Shown in pieces: positions 34,390 through 42,380 of a stretch of DNA of 64,000 nucleotides. Both the position numbers and the translations under genes were made by a program. The stretch's first letter is position 1, and each line of letters begins with the position of its first letter. The notes beneath the pieces were generated by a model, which was not told the DNA's origin, made no database searches, and saw nothing but the letters and a program-made list of their open reading frames with translations. This stretch comes from Bin5 sp965116395. GTDB taxonomy: Bacteria; Chloroflexota; Anaerolineae; Caldilineales; Caldilineaceae. The DNA lies in the NCBI GenBank assembly GCA_965116395.1, contig OZ220684.1, positions 1,736,001-1,800,000 of the forward strand, given 5' to 3'.

Positions 34390-34786
34390 ACCGGTCTCTC
34401 TCCAAGGGATGCATTATCGCTTGTGCATGTCAATATATATGCATTGTAACCGTGATCCGGCGCTGTGTAAATGCGGGAAACGGGTTGGGGGTGGTGATGG
34501 GGGACGCTGCGCCGGTCGATCTTGACGGGATCATGGTCGATCCACAGTACGAGAACGGAGCGAGTGCCGTGTAACAGAATTTGATGGGGCACTGGATGGT
34601 TTTGCGTAAAGTGTGGCATAGTTGGCCCCGCAGTTGTTGTGTTTTTGCTGGCATACCAGGTTGACATTTCGGGAAGGGCGTGAAGAACACCTTTCTTTGG
34701 TCCACGGAGGGGCGCGGAGAACAGTGCAAGCCAATGGCGACCGTGCGGTCAGGAGCGTCACCCTATGGAGCAGGCATGCGTCAGGC
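34390..34786. other. Intergenic stretch, no gene seen
   Basis: About 400 nt. It contains an AT-rich patch (CAATATATATGCATTG near 34425) that may be the promoter region of the minus-strand operon, and near 34700 the motif CCACGGAGGGG followed by CGCGGAGAAC, a repeat of the one near 24395. No coding frame has support. Confidence 0.4.
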
Positions 34787-34814
34787 TTGACCATTTGGTG
34801 GTGCAGCATAGAAT
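34787..34814 (+). promoter_or_regulatory. Candidate promoter for the antitoxin gene
   Basis: TTGACC (-35) and TAGAAT (-10) are spaced by 16 nt. Transcription would start near 34821, about 36 nt before the TTG start codon of the VapB-like gene. Confidence 0.4.
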
Positions 34815-34856
34815 GGTGCATAAAGACGCAGTTTTGCATCAGAGGAGGCAGCGCCC

Positions 34857-35120
34857 TTGAACCAGATCACGGTCAGAGGATTTGACGACGAGCTGAGCGC
34901 CTGCCTGCGCCGCCTGGCCAAGCGGGAGGGGCTCTCTCTGAACCAGGCCGCGCTCAGGCTGCTGCGGAGAGGAGCCGGGCTGGCGGAAGGTCCGGGCCGG
35001 GGGGATAGCGTGGGTGATTCATTTGACCGGCTGATAGGGAGCTGGACCCAGGCAGATGCGGACGAGATGGAGGCCGCGTTCGAGGAATTCGAGACTGTTG
35101 ACGAGGCGGCTTGGCGATGA
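34857..35120 (+). CDS. VapB-like antitoxin (ribbon-helix-helix type)
   Basis: 87 residues. The N-terminal MNQITVRGFDDELSACLRRLAKREGLSLNQAALRLLRRG is a ribbon-helix-helix (Arc/MetJ-like) DNA-binding domain. The acidic C-terminus (ADEMEAAFEEFETVDEAAW) is the kind of tail that binds a VapC toxin. The start is TTG 34857, chosen for GGAGG nine nt upstream. Its stop overlaps the ATG of a PIN-domain gene as ATGA, the standard vapBC arrangement, but that toxin gene is broken. Confidence 0.8.
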   Translation: MNQITVRGFDDELSACLRRLAKREGLSLNQAALRLLRRGAGLAEGPGRGDSVGDSFDRLIGSWTQADADEMEAAFEEFETVDEAAWR

Positions 35121-35325
35121 GGGCTCTGCCGGACGCCAGCGCGTACGCTCTGCTCAGGCGGGGACATGGGGAGGTTGCGGAGTTGGTGTGGAGGGCCGGC
35201 CGATTCCGACCACCGACGTCTGGATAGCGGCCCACGCCATGGAGACCGGCGCGGATCTGGTTTCGGCGGACGGTCACTTCGAACACGTTGAAGGGATTGT
35301 CTGGGTGCGAGTGGCGGCAGCTTGA
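35117..35325 (+). pseudogene. VapC-like PIN-domain toxin remnant, internally deleted and frameshifted
   Basis: From the ATG overlapping the antitoxin stop, the frame reads MRALPDASAYALLRRGHGEV, a PIN-domain N-terminus including the first catalytic Asp, and soon meets a stop (TAG at about 35225). In a different frame the sequence reads PIPTTDVWIAAHAMETGADL and then VSADGHFEHVEGI, which is the C-terminal third of a VapC with its D...D catalytic motif. About 60 middle residues of the usual 130 are missing and the two halves are out of frame. It is therefore an inactive toxin beside an intact antitoxin. Confidence 0.8.
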
Positions 35326-35658
35326 ATCGATGCGCTGCGTCACGCGGGGAACAGCATGGGCGCTCCGGGTTCTTTTTGCGCAGATGGGCGGCCCTGCGCG
35401 GATCAGACGCACTATGTTCACGGCATATCGCTGATCAGACAGTCGTCTTGTATTGTCGTTCTGCGTTGTCGTTTTTCCCAGTCTGCTTTACGCTTGGTGC
35501 GGGATTACATCCGGCGCATGGAAACCTCTCTGGCAGTCAAGGCCCCGAATTCAGAACGGGGAATATATCTCGCGCAGCGTCATTGAATGGCTGCGCCAAC
35601 GGCTGCCCGGCACAGCATAGATCACGATATAGATCACGATTAAGAAGGAACTCCTGAT
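35326..35658. other. Intergenic stretch, no gene seen
   Basis: 333 nt between the toxin remnant and the COG0523 GTPase. A near-direct repeat ATAGATCACGAT/ATAGATCACGAT occurs just before the ribosome-binding site (AAGGAACTCC) of the GTPase. A Zur-type operator would fit in this position but no clear palindrome is present. Confidence 0.35.
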
Positions 35659-36840
35659 ATGGAGAACCATCATTTCCCGGTTCCTGTAACTGTTCTCAGC
35701 GGCTTTCTCGGCGCGGGCAAAACCACTCTGCTTAACCACATCCTGCACGGCGATCACGGTCTGAAGATCGGGGTGCTGGTGAACGACTTTGGCGCGATTA
35801 ACATTGACGCCCAGTTAGTCGCGGGTGTCGAAGGCGACACGGTCAATCTGTCGAACGGCTGCATCTGCTGCACGATTCGCGGCGATTTGCTGAAGGAAAC
35901 CCTTAATCTGCTGCAACGGGAGGAACCCCCGGAATACATCATCATCGAGACCAGCGGTGTTTCCGATCCTATCGCTGTCGCCAATGCCTTCCTGGTGCCT
36001 GAAATCAAACCGTTGGTGCAGCTCGACAGCATTCTGGTCGTCGTGGATGCCGATCATATCCTGACACTGGACGAAGAAAACCTGGGGCTGGCGCTGGATC
36101 AGATCGCGGTCGCGGACATCGTGGTACTGAACAAAGTCGATCTGGTCACGGCAGAGGAACTGGAAGACATCAAGACCGATCTGATGCGACGCGTTGTGCC
36201 GAGAATGAAGATGAGAAAGGTGTTTCTCAACGTAGTGGACATCAAGACCGATCTGATTCGTCGCACTGTGCCGGAAGCGCGCATTCTGGAAGCGACTTAC
36301 GGACAGGTGCCGCTGGAACTGGTGCTGGGTGTGGGCACGTATGCACCGGAACGCCTGCATGGGCGTGCCGAGCGTGATGTGCATTTGCATGGTGTGGATG
36401 AGGAACACGATCACGTTCATGATGGCGGGCATCACCATGACCACGATGGGGCCGAAAATCACCATCATGAACATACCGACCATACGCTGGTATTCAGCAC
36501 CTGGAGTTGGACGACGGATAAACCGCTGTCGCTGAAAGCACTACGTGGGATGTTCGAGGAACTGCCCAATACCGTCTACCGCGCTAAAGGTGTGATTCAG
36601 CTCCATGATATGCCGGACAACAGGATGATTCTGCAGATGGTGGGCAAACGCGCCAGCCTGACGCTGGCCGATGCATGGGGCGATGCGCGGCCCCGCACGC
36701 AGATTGTGATGATCGCCTCGCATGGTGGGCTGGATGGTGAGGCGCTGCGCACGCAGTTGGAAGCCTGTATCGTCGCGGATACGCCCCCCGCTGCCGTGAG
36801 GCAGAAGACCGCCAAAACGGAATGGACGCGCAAACGCTAG
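35659..36840 (+). CDS. COG0523/CobW-family GTP-binding metallochaperone with tandem internal duplication
   Basis: 393 residues. G3E GTPase: Walker A GFLGAGKT at 15-22, the metal-binding CICC at 68-71, Walker B-type IIIETSGVSDP, and the guanine motif VLNKVDLV near 155. The C-terminal CobW_C domain begins after a His-rich stretch (HDHVHDGGHHHDHDG and HHHEHTDH), suited to zinc. A 72-nt in-frame tandem duplication gives two copies of DIKTDLxRRxVP at residues about 170 and 194. This lies just after the guanine-binding motif, so the helix there is lengthened. Strong ribosome-binding site AAGGAACTCC. The likely role is zinc delivery under zinc limitation; cobalamin genes are absent nearby. Confidence 0.92.
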   Translation: MENHHFPVPVTVLSGFLGAGKTTLLNHILHGDHGLKIGVLVNDFGAINIDAQLVAGVEGDTVNLSNGCICCTIRGDLLKETLNLLQREEPPEYIIIETSGVSDPIAVANAFLVPEIKPLVQLDSILVVVDADHILTLDEENLGLALDQIAVADIVVLNKVDLVTAEELEDIKTDLMRRVVPRMKMRKVFLNVVDIKTDLIRRTVPEARILEATYGQVPLELVLGVGTYAPERLHGRAERDVHLHGVDEEHDHVHDGGHHHDHDGAENHHHEHTDHTLVFSTWSWTTDKPLSLKALRGMFEELPNTVYRAKGVIQLHDMPDNRMILQMVGKRASLTLADAWGDARPRTQIVMIASHGGLDGEALRTQLEACIVADTPPAAVRQKTAKTEWTRKR

Positions 36841-37287
36841 TAAGCCGCATAGGGGAAAAAGACAGCGACAAAAGGAACATGGTTCGAATACTGAACTGCC
36901 CCTGATGCTTGTACCACCCGTTATGTGCGTTCCGACAAGCACGGGGACAGGGTCGGCAGGCAAGAGGGCCTCAGGTGGCGGCGGCCGGCAGCCCGGACAG
37001 CTGTGCTGCCCGCGGCTATCGCCACCTCCGTCTCTCTGCACTTGTTGATCACCTGCTCCGGCGTATGTCTCCTCTTGGCCATCCTTCCTCCTTTCTACGG
37101 CCCAATACTGACATATTACCTGGACCGGTTTTTGGTGTGCCGGTCACTGGATTACCGGATTTCATACGACTCCTGTATTACATATGGGCCGTCAGGTTGG
37201 GGGCATCCCCTATTTTGGGGTGGGAACAGTCTGGCGGAGGAATATGCTGGCGCTGGCTGGAATTGTCGACAGGACTTGGAGAGACGT
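36841..37287. other. Intergenic stretch, no gene seen
   Basis: About 450 nt after the GTPase. No coding frame with family resemblance was found on either strand. The stretch leads directly into the hairpin repeats and the structured repeat copy 4. Confidence 0.35.
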
Positions 37288-37288
37288 A

Positions 37289-37460
37289 GGGCAGGCACAA
37301 GGCCCTGGCCTTTAGCGGGGGTCCGTTGATTGGGGGAGGCACAGGGCAGGCACAAGGCCTGCCCCTACAGGAGCGGTGAGAGGGAAGGCGGGCAGCGTTT
37401 GCGGGAGGCCTGGGCAGGCACAAGGCCTGCCCCTACGGGAGCGGTGAGGGGGAAGGCGGG
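37289..37460 (+). repeat. Hairpin repeats GGGCAGG-CACAAG-GCCTGCCC, three copies
   Basis: Copies start at 37289 (degenerate second arm), 37344 and 37412. The last two share about 49 nt with a period of 68 nt, including CCCCTAC and GGAGCGGTGAG after the hairpin. A fourth relative with both stem arms changed is at 22360. Confidence 0.75.
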
Positions 37461-37537
37461 GGTGGGCGCTGAGCGCGAGACAGCATGTGGGGGGTAGACA
37501 CTGTTGGCTAGACACAATGCTGGGGAAGAATACACAC

Positions 37538-37619
37538 GGTGGGTGAGGCATGTTTTTGTAGGGGGGCGTTGCGGGGGCGCAGCCCCTGCACAAGGGAGGG
37601 CGCTTGCGCCCGACCGCCC
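37538..37619 (+). repeat. 82-nt structured intergenic repeat, copy 4
   Basis: Complete copy. The second hairpin reads GGGCGC-TT-GCGCCC where copies 1, 3 and 6 read GGCCGC-TT-GCGGCC, a paired change that keeps the stem. Upstream it shares GTAGACACTGTTGGCTAGAC-type sequence with copies 3 and 6. Downstream (37690-37745) it shares GTGGCTGAGA and GCTACGAA-CGACAC blocks with copy 1. Confidence 0.85.
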
Positions 37620-37627
37620 AGAACTGC

Positions 37628-37648
37628 AGTGGTCAGTGGTCAGTGAGA
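37628..37648 (+). repeat. YAGT heptad array (3 units)
   Basis: AGT at 37628, 37635 and 37642 (CAGTGGT, CAGTGGT, CAGTGAG), directly after structured repeat copy 4 and the AACTGCAG joint. Confidence 0.65.
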
Positions 37649-37793
37649 AACGCTTCCGCTCGCCTCATACAGGATCGTAAATTGACTGTGGCTGAGAGGT
37701 TAGGGATATTCTGGGGCGGCTAAGGAGGTTGCTACGAAACGACACTATATGTTTGGTATGCATGTTTGGGATGCACCTGCCGCCGCGCTGCCG

Positions 37794-37823
37794 TTGTCTA
37801 TGATCTAAGGCCCGTGCTACAAT
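37794..37823 (+). promoter_or_regulatory. Candidate promoter for the secreted two-domain protein
   Basis: TTGTCT (-35) and TACAAT (-10) are separated by 18 nt. The start point near 37830 leaves about 25 nt before GTG 37855, with AGGAAG in between. Confidence 0.45.
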
Positions 37824-37854
37824 TGGGATCCTTTCAGTTACAGGAAGCACGTAC

Positions 37855-39555
37855 GTGCCGCAGCAGGACGATTTCCAGGTGGACAGGATGCGAGAGGTAA
37901 TGAATAAGGAGCGGGGAACAAAGGCGATTCTCACTCTCTGCGCGCTGCTGGCGGTAGCGCTGCTGCTGTGGCAGGGAACGGGGACGACGAGGGCACAGGC
38001 GCCGCCACCGCCGCCGGCGGCGCAGGGTCCAACACCCACTTCTGACGATGGACTCAGCGCGGCCCATCTCTCGCCCGACGGCTGCAGCGAACTGGTCATC
38101 AACGGCGGTTTCGAGGTGACCGACCTGCATTGGGGTCTGGCGGGCACGGCGGTGCCGCCGAGCTATTCGACGGCGAGAGCGTATGCGGGTGAGCGCTCCT
38201 TGCGGCTGGGGATCGTGGACAGCGCCAATCTCAACGCCAGCGACAACCTCTACCAGGACATTGCGCTGCCTGACTCGGCCCAGCATTTCACGCTCAGCTT
38301 CCACTACTGGGCCAGCCACGAGGCTACGCCCGGCAGCGACATGCAGATCCTGAACATTTACGAAGCCACGACAGGGGTACGCCTGGCGCAGCCCTGGTCG
38401 CGGCTCTCCAACGAGCAGTCGTGGCAGTTCGCGCAGATCGATTTGACCCACTTGCGGGGGCGTACGCTGCGCATCGAGTTCGGCGTGCAGAACGATGGCA
38501 GCGGCGGCCGTACCGCACTCTACCTGGACGATGTCAGTTTGCTGGCATGTGAACCGGACGCGACGCCGTTTGTGACGCCGTCGGCGACCGCGGCGGCGCC
38601 CAGTGCAACGCCGCAACCTGTGGCGACGCCTGCGCCGGACGGCTGTGTGGTGAGCGATACGCTGAGTAACGGCGGCTTTGAATATGCGCTGGACGGCCAG
38701 TTGAACTGGTCCCCAGGCGAATCGGCGGTCCCACCGGTGCTTTCCAACCAATCGTCGGGGGGCGCGTGGTCATTACGACTGGGCAACCCGCCGGGAAGCG
38801 GGACGCAGAATATCGCCTCCTATTCCTCGGTGCGCCAGTTGATCCAGTTGCCGGCCGGCGCGGGGAGCGCGTCATTGCGTTGGAGCCATCTCTCGCGCAG
38901 CCAGGAAGCGGCGACGAGCAGCCCGTCGTTGGCGTCGGACCGGCAGGAGCTGATCCTGTTGACATCGTCGCTGGCGACCGAGGCGATTCTCTATCGCAAC
39001 CGTGCGGAAAGCGCGACCTGGGCGACGGAGACGGTCGATCTGACTCCTTACCTGGGCGGGTCGTACTATCTCTACTTCAATGTTTACAATGACGGCAACG
39101 GCCAACGCACGTGGATGTCGCTGGACGACGTGCAGGTGCACGTGTGCTCCGGGAATACGGCTGCGCCGAACGCGGGCGGGGGCGCGGCCAATGCTCAACA
39201 GCCAGCCACCCCGCTGCCTGCGGCAACGTCTTCGCCGCAGGGCGAGAGCGCGGTTGCGCAGCCTGACCCCGGTGCACAGACGCCACCGGCAGACGGCACC
39301 GCGGTTGCAGACGCGCCGTCAACGCCGGCTGCGCGCGGCACGATGATCGCTGTCGGCGTGTCAACTCCTTCATCCATCATCAAGAAGTCCAGCCCAACGG
39401 CCGCTCCATCACAGGTCGCGGACGTGACTGTGTGGCAGCGCTTCATCCGCGTCTCCCAAACCGCCCAGGGGCAGACCTTTCTCTTCCTTCTCCTGATTGT
39501 CCTCGTCGCGGTCGGTTATCTGCGTTTTCGCGGGAACGTACGCACGCCGCCGTAA
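37855..39555 (+). CDS. Secreted or surface-anchored protein with two galactose-binding-like domains
   Basis: 566 residues. A signal segment (ILTLCALLAVALLLWQGTG) ends in TRAQA, followed by a proline-rich linker. Two homologous beta domains begin LVINGGFEVTDLHWGLAGTA and LSNGGFEYALDGQLNWSPGES and end in LDDVSLLACE and LDDVQVHVCS, the pattern of carbohydrate-binding-like jelly rolls. A long Ala/Pro/Thr linker leads to a C-terminal TM (FLFLLLIVLVAVGYLRF) with basic residues after it. GTG 37855 fits the promoter; ATGs at 37888 and 37900 are alternatives. It probably binds surface or environmental glycans. No enzyme domain is seen. Confidence 0.78.
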   Translation: MPQQDDFQVDRMREVMNKERGTKAILTLCALLAVALLLWQGTGTTRAQAPPPPPAAQGPTPTSDDGLSAAHLSPDGCSELVINGGFEVTDLHWGLAGTAVPPSYSTARAYAGERSLRLGIVDSANLNASDNLYQDIALPDSAQHFTLSFHYWASHEATPGSDMQILNIYEATTGVRLAQPWSRLSNEQSWQFAQIDLTHLRGRTLRIEFGVQNDGSGGRTALYLDDVSLLACEPDATPFVTPSATAAAPSATPQPVATPAPDGCVVSDTLSNGGFEYALDGQLNWSPGESAVPPVLSNQSSGGAWSLRLGNPPGSGTQNIASYSSVRQLIQLPAGAGSASLRWSHLSRSQEAATSSPSLASDRQELILLTSSLATEAILYRNRAESATWATETVDLTPYLGGSYYLYFNVYNDGNGQRTWMSLDDVQVHVCSGNTAAPNAGGGAANAQQPATPLPAATSSPQGESAVAQPDPGAQTPPADGTAVADAPSTPAARGTMIAVGVSTPSSIIKKSSPTAAPSQVADVTVWQRFIRVSQTAQGQTFLFLLLIVLVAVGYLRFRGNVRTPP

Positions 39556-39724
39556 AGGCTGGCGGTCCGTTTCCGGTCACTTCGCCGGTCACTGAGGTTT
39601 GTCGAAACCCTGCCAATTGGACTAGAATAGTTGTGCTCACTACGTTATTTGTAGTGGAATGCACGCGTAATAGCAGTGCCTAAATGCTAGAAATCAAGGT
39701 TCAGACAAGCTGATAGAGGAGCTT

Positions 39725-40972
39725 ATGCTTACCACTATTTCCCCGGCGCCCGACGGGCCTGCAATAGCGCGCCGGTTGCGGCGCGAAGGCCACCACACAG
39801 TCGGCGTTGCCCCGGGGGGCGAGGCGTCTGCGCAGGAAGCGGTCCGAGATGCAGTCCCTCCCTGTACACTTGACGTCACCATATATGGTCCAACCGCTTA
39901 TCCCAATGGCTTCAGCGCGCTGGCATCGGAGTGGAACGATCTGCTGGCCCGCAGCCGCTATGATACCTTTTTCCTGACGCATGAATGGCAGTCGGTCTGG
40001 TGGCAGCAGCTGGGGGCAGGCGAACTGTGGATCCTGGCCTTTTACCGAGGAGAATGCGAAGATCAGGGAGAAGAAGGAGGAGATGAGGCTGGCGCTTCGC
40101 GTGCCACGCCAGGGTCTTCCGAGTTGGTGGGAATTGCGCCGTTCTATTTGAGTGAACATGACCGGGGCTCATGGGCGGGGAAGCGCAGCCTGAAGCTGGT
40201 CGGCTGTGTGGAGGTGAGCGACTTTCTGGACGTAGTGATTGCGGCAGGCTGGGAGGAGCAGGTCTATTACTGTCTGCTGGACTGGCTGCAGGGGGAGGAT
40301 GCGCCGGCATGGGACTTTCTGGACCTGTGCAATCTGCCGGAGGACAGTCTGAGTTACAAGGTGCTGCCCTCGATTTTCCGGAACGCGGGTTTACGGGTGG
40401 AGGTCGACCAGGAGGATGTGGCGCCGCATGTGCATCTCCCGGCCCGCTATGAGAACTACCTCATGCAGATCGACAAGAAGCAGCGCCACGAGATTCGCCG
40501 CAAACAGCGCCGGGTGGAACGGGAGCTGGATGTCGACTTTACGTTGATCCAGTCGATGGACGAGTTGCAGGAGTCGATGGATGAGTTCCTGCGTTTACAG
40601 CGCATGAGCCGCCCGGACAAAGAGACGTTCATGACGCCGCACATGGAGCGATTTTTCCGCGTTATGGCCGGCCGCATGCTCGAAACCGGTTATCTCCATC
40701 TCAGTTTTCTCTCTCTGAACGGCGAAAAGGCGGCCGCGCTGCTGGCGTTCGAATACAAGAAGGAGTTGTTGCTCTACAATTCCGGCTATGATACTGAAAA
40801 ATGGGCCGGGTACAGCCCCGGCTGGGTGCTGCTGGGCTATGTCATCCAACATGCGATCGCGCGCGGCATCGAGGTATTCGACTTCCTGCAGGGCGATGAG
40901 GAGTACAAGTACCGCTTCGGCGGCCATGACTACAAGGTCATGCGCACGCTGATCATGAATGAGCCGGCGTAA
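39725..40972 (+). CDS. GNAT-fold acetyltransferase of the CelD/BcsL (Acetyltransf_6) type
   Basis: 415 residues. The N-terminal half (FSALASEWNDLLARSRYDTFFLTHEWQSVWW) and the C-terminal half (YENYLMQIDKKQRHEIRRKQRRVER, then LSFLSLNGEKAAALLAFEYKKELLLYNSGYDTEKWAGYSPG and GIEVFDFLQGDEEYKYRFGG) match the double-GNAT family associated with exopolysaccharide modification and FemAB-like proteins. The ATG has GAGGAG five nt upstream. The neighbours give no pathway. A likely role is acylation of a surface glycan or amine; that is inference from family only. Confidence 0.85.
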   Translation: MLTTISPAPDGPAIARRLRREGHHTVGVAPGGEASAQEAVRDAVPPCTLDVTIYGPTAYPNGFSALASEWNDLLARSRYDTFFLTHEWQSVWWQQLGAGELWILAFYRGECEDQGEEGGDEAGASRATPGSSELVGIAPFYLSEHDRGSWAGKRSLKLVGCVEVSDFLDVVIAAGWEEQVYYCLLDWLQGEDAPAWDFLDLCNLPEDSLSYKVLPSIFRNAGLRVEVDQEDVAPHVHLPARYENYLMQIDKKQRHEIRRKQRRVERELDVDFTLIQSMDELQESMDEFLRLQRMSRPDKETFMTPHMERFFRVMAGRMLETGYLHLSFLSLNGEKAAALLAFEYKKELLLYNSGYDTEKWAGYSPGWVLLGYVIQHAIARGIEVFDFLQGDEEYKYRFGGHDYKVMRTLIMNEPA

Positions 40973-41054
40973 CAAGCCGTACCAGCGCCGGCGGCGACGA
41001 AGGTCTGTGCGGCGGCTTCGGTTCGACGGGGCGCGCTGAGGCAGGGATGCAACC

Positions 41055-41408
41055 ATGGCCGAGAACGGATCGATTCCAGTCAGTGACGGCAGTGACCAGA
41101 ACGGGGCGGATTCCGAGACGGCCGATCCGCAAACGGGACCGCGGCCCCGCCAGCCGCGTGCGGAGCGCGCGGACGCTTTTGCCTTTTCCTCGTGGCTGCT
41201 GGAGGGGATGGCCGGCCTGTGCGAAGAGTTGCGGCACAACGATCTCGGTCTGCCGCCGGACTTCTGGACGCATGCCTACGCGGCGCGGCGGGAGGGTCTG
41301 CTGGCTTGCCGGGCGCTGGTTGACGCCGCGCTGGCGCGCTGCGAGGCGGATGCGGCGCGGCAGAAAGAAGAATCCGGCAGCCAGCGCGGCCGGGTTGATA
41401 TCGATTGA
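41055..41408 (+). CDS. Small protein of unknown function
   Basis: 117 residues. A hydrophilic N-terminus (GSDQNGADSETADPQTG) is followed by a helical-looking segment (FAFSSWLLEGMAGLCEELRHNDLGLPPDFWTHAYAARREGLLACRALVDAALARCEADAA). It has no TM and no known motif. It lies 82 nt after the GNAT gene in the same orientation. GCAGGGATGCAACC precedes the ATG, a moderate ribosome-binding site. Codon use looks coding, but the gene could be lineage-specific. Confidence 0.5.
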   Translation: MAENGSIPVSDGSDQNGADSETADPQTGPRPRQPRAERADAFAFSSWLLEGMAGLCEELRHNDLGLPPDFWTHAYAARREGLLACRALVDAALARCEADAARQKEESGSQRGRVDID

Positions 41409-41425
41409 AACCCCACCGGTCAGTC

Positions 41426-41488
41426 GTTCGCGGCTGCTGACTCCCTCCAGAAAAACCTACTCCTCTGTCACGACTTTTTGCTGCTTGG
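41426..41488 (-). pseudogene. Relic of a sulfatase 3' end
   Basis: On the minus strand the frame ends AEAKQQKVVTEE-stop, and the nucleotides after the stop continue as GAGGGAGTCAGC and GCCGCGAAC. Both coding and post-stop sequence match the end of the intact sulfatase (47972-48037), whose protein ends SRQRIVTEEEAYS. The match runs over about 63 nt and no further sulfatase sequence is found upstream of it. It is a direct repeat of the intact copy at a distance of about 6.5 kb. Confidence 0.6.
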
Positions 41489-42380
41489 CCTCTGCGGGGC
41501 CAAGTCGACTTCTGGTTCATGTTGAGGTCGCGGGCCGGCTGGATACCGACTTCACGGCGTTCAGCGGAGTGGCGATGGCAACGCAACAGTTTTGGAGCGG
41601 AATCCTAGTTCTCTGGAAGATGGCGCCGGACAGAACATTGAAACTGCTCTTGCAGCCATAGCAGTTGCAACGGCCGGCACAGTTTCGGGTCTGTCCCAAG
41701 TTCCTGGTTAGACGTTGTCTGAATCAGGATTTACAGGATTTGGAGATTTTCGGGATTGCAGGCGAGCGGGTGATGGCTGTTGAGGGGATCTTTTTTCGTC
41801 GGTTGAATGGGCGGATTGCAGAGGGGCAGTGATATGGGATGCACCCACGACTTCCAAACTGTTGGCGGGCGACGTGTTCTTCGCTACAATAGGGGCGTTG
41901 AGGCTGGCCGATCCAGCGGAGAGATTCGAGATGGTCGATGCAGACCTTGTGGATTGGACAGTTTTGGCAGGCCGTACGCAGATCCGTCGCGGGGCTCCTG
42001 GTGGCAAGGGCTATGAGGGGTTAGATTGAAGATGCGTACCGGGACGATTTCCAGGAACTTCACCACCGGCGACTGAATAATCGAATGCGATGGCTAAGTC
42101 TACCGGCGGCTTCTCAGACACAACGGAAGCCCGCATAGCTCTGGTTAGCAATGCGAACGCGAGTTGGCCTGCATCCTGAACTGCGAATACAACAAGGAAG
42201 CGCTGGAGGCAGGTTCCCGAATCGCCCACCGCACCATGAAATTGGCCGAAGAAATCAGGCTGTCGATTCCCATAGGCCGAGACAAGGTCTGAAGCGGTCC
42301 CCCCTTACGTCTTATCCATACCTGCAGTTGACCCGACGTTAGAATTCTCATCACCCCCTAGTCTACGCATTGCCGGGAGC
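41489..42380. other. Long non-genic stretch with coding remnants
   Basis: Nearly 900 nt without an intact gene. A plus-strand frame 42149-42292 reads CERELACILNCEYNKEALEA and then GSRIAHRTMKLAEEIRLSIP before a stop. It looks like the C-terminus of a real protein but has no start and is not recognised. Other short frames around 41830-42110 are probably chance. The whole region has the look of decayed DNA upstream of the GPP34-P450 gene. Confidence 0.4.

Noticed and set aside
41829..42029. Plus-strand frame of 66 codons (MIWDAPTTSKLLAGD)
   Set aside because: No ribosome-binding site, no similarity recognised, and it lies in a region with other decayed sequence.
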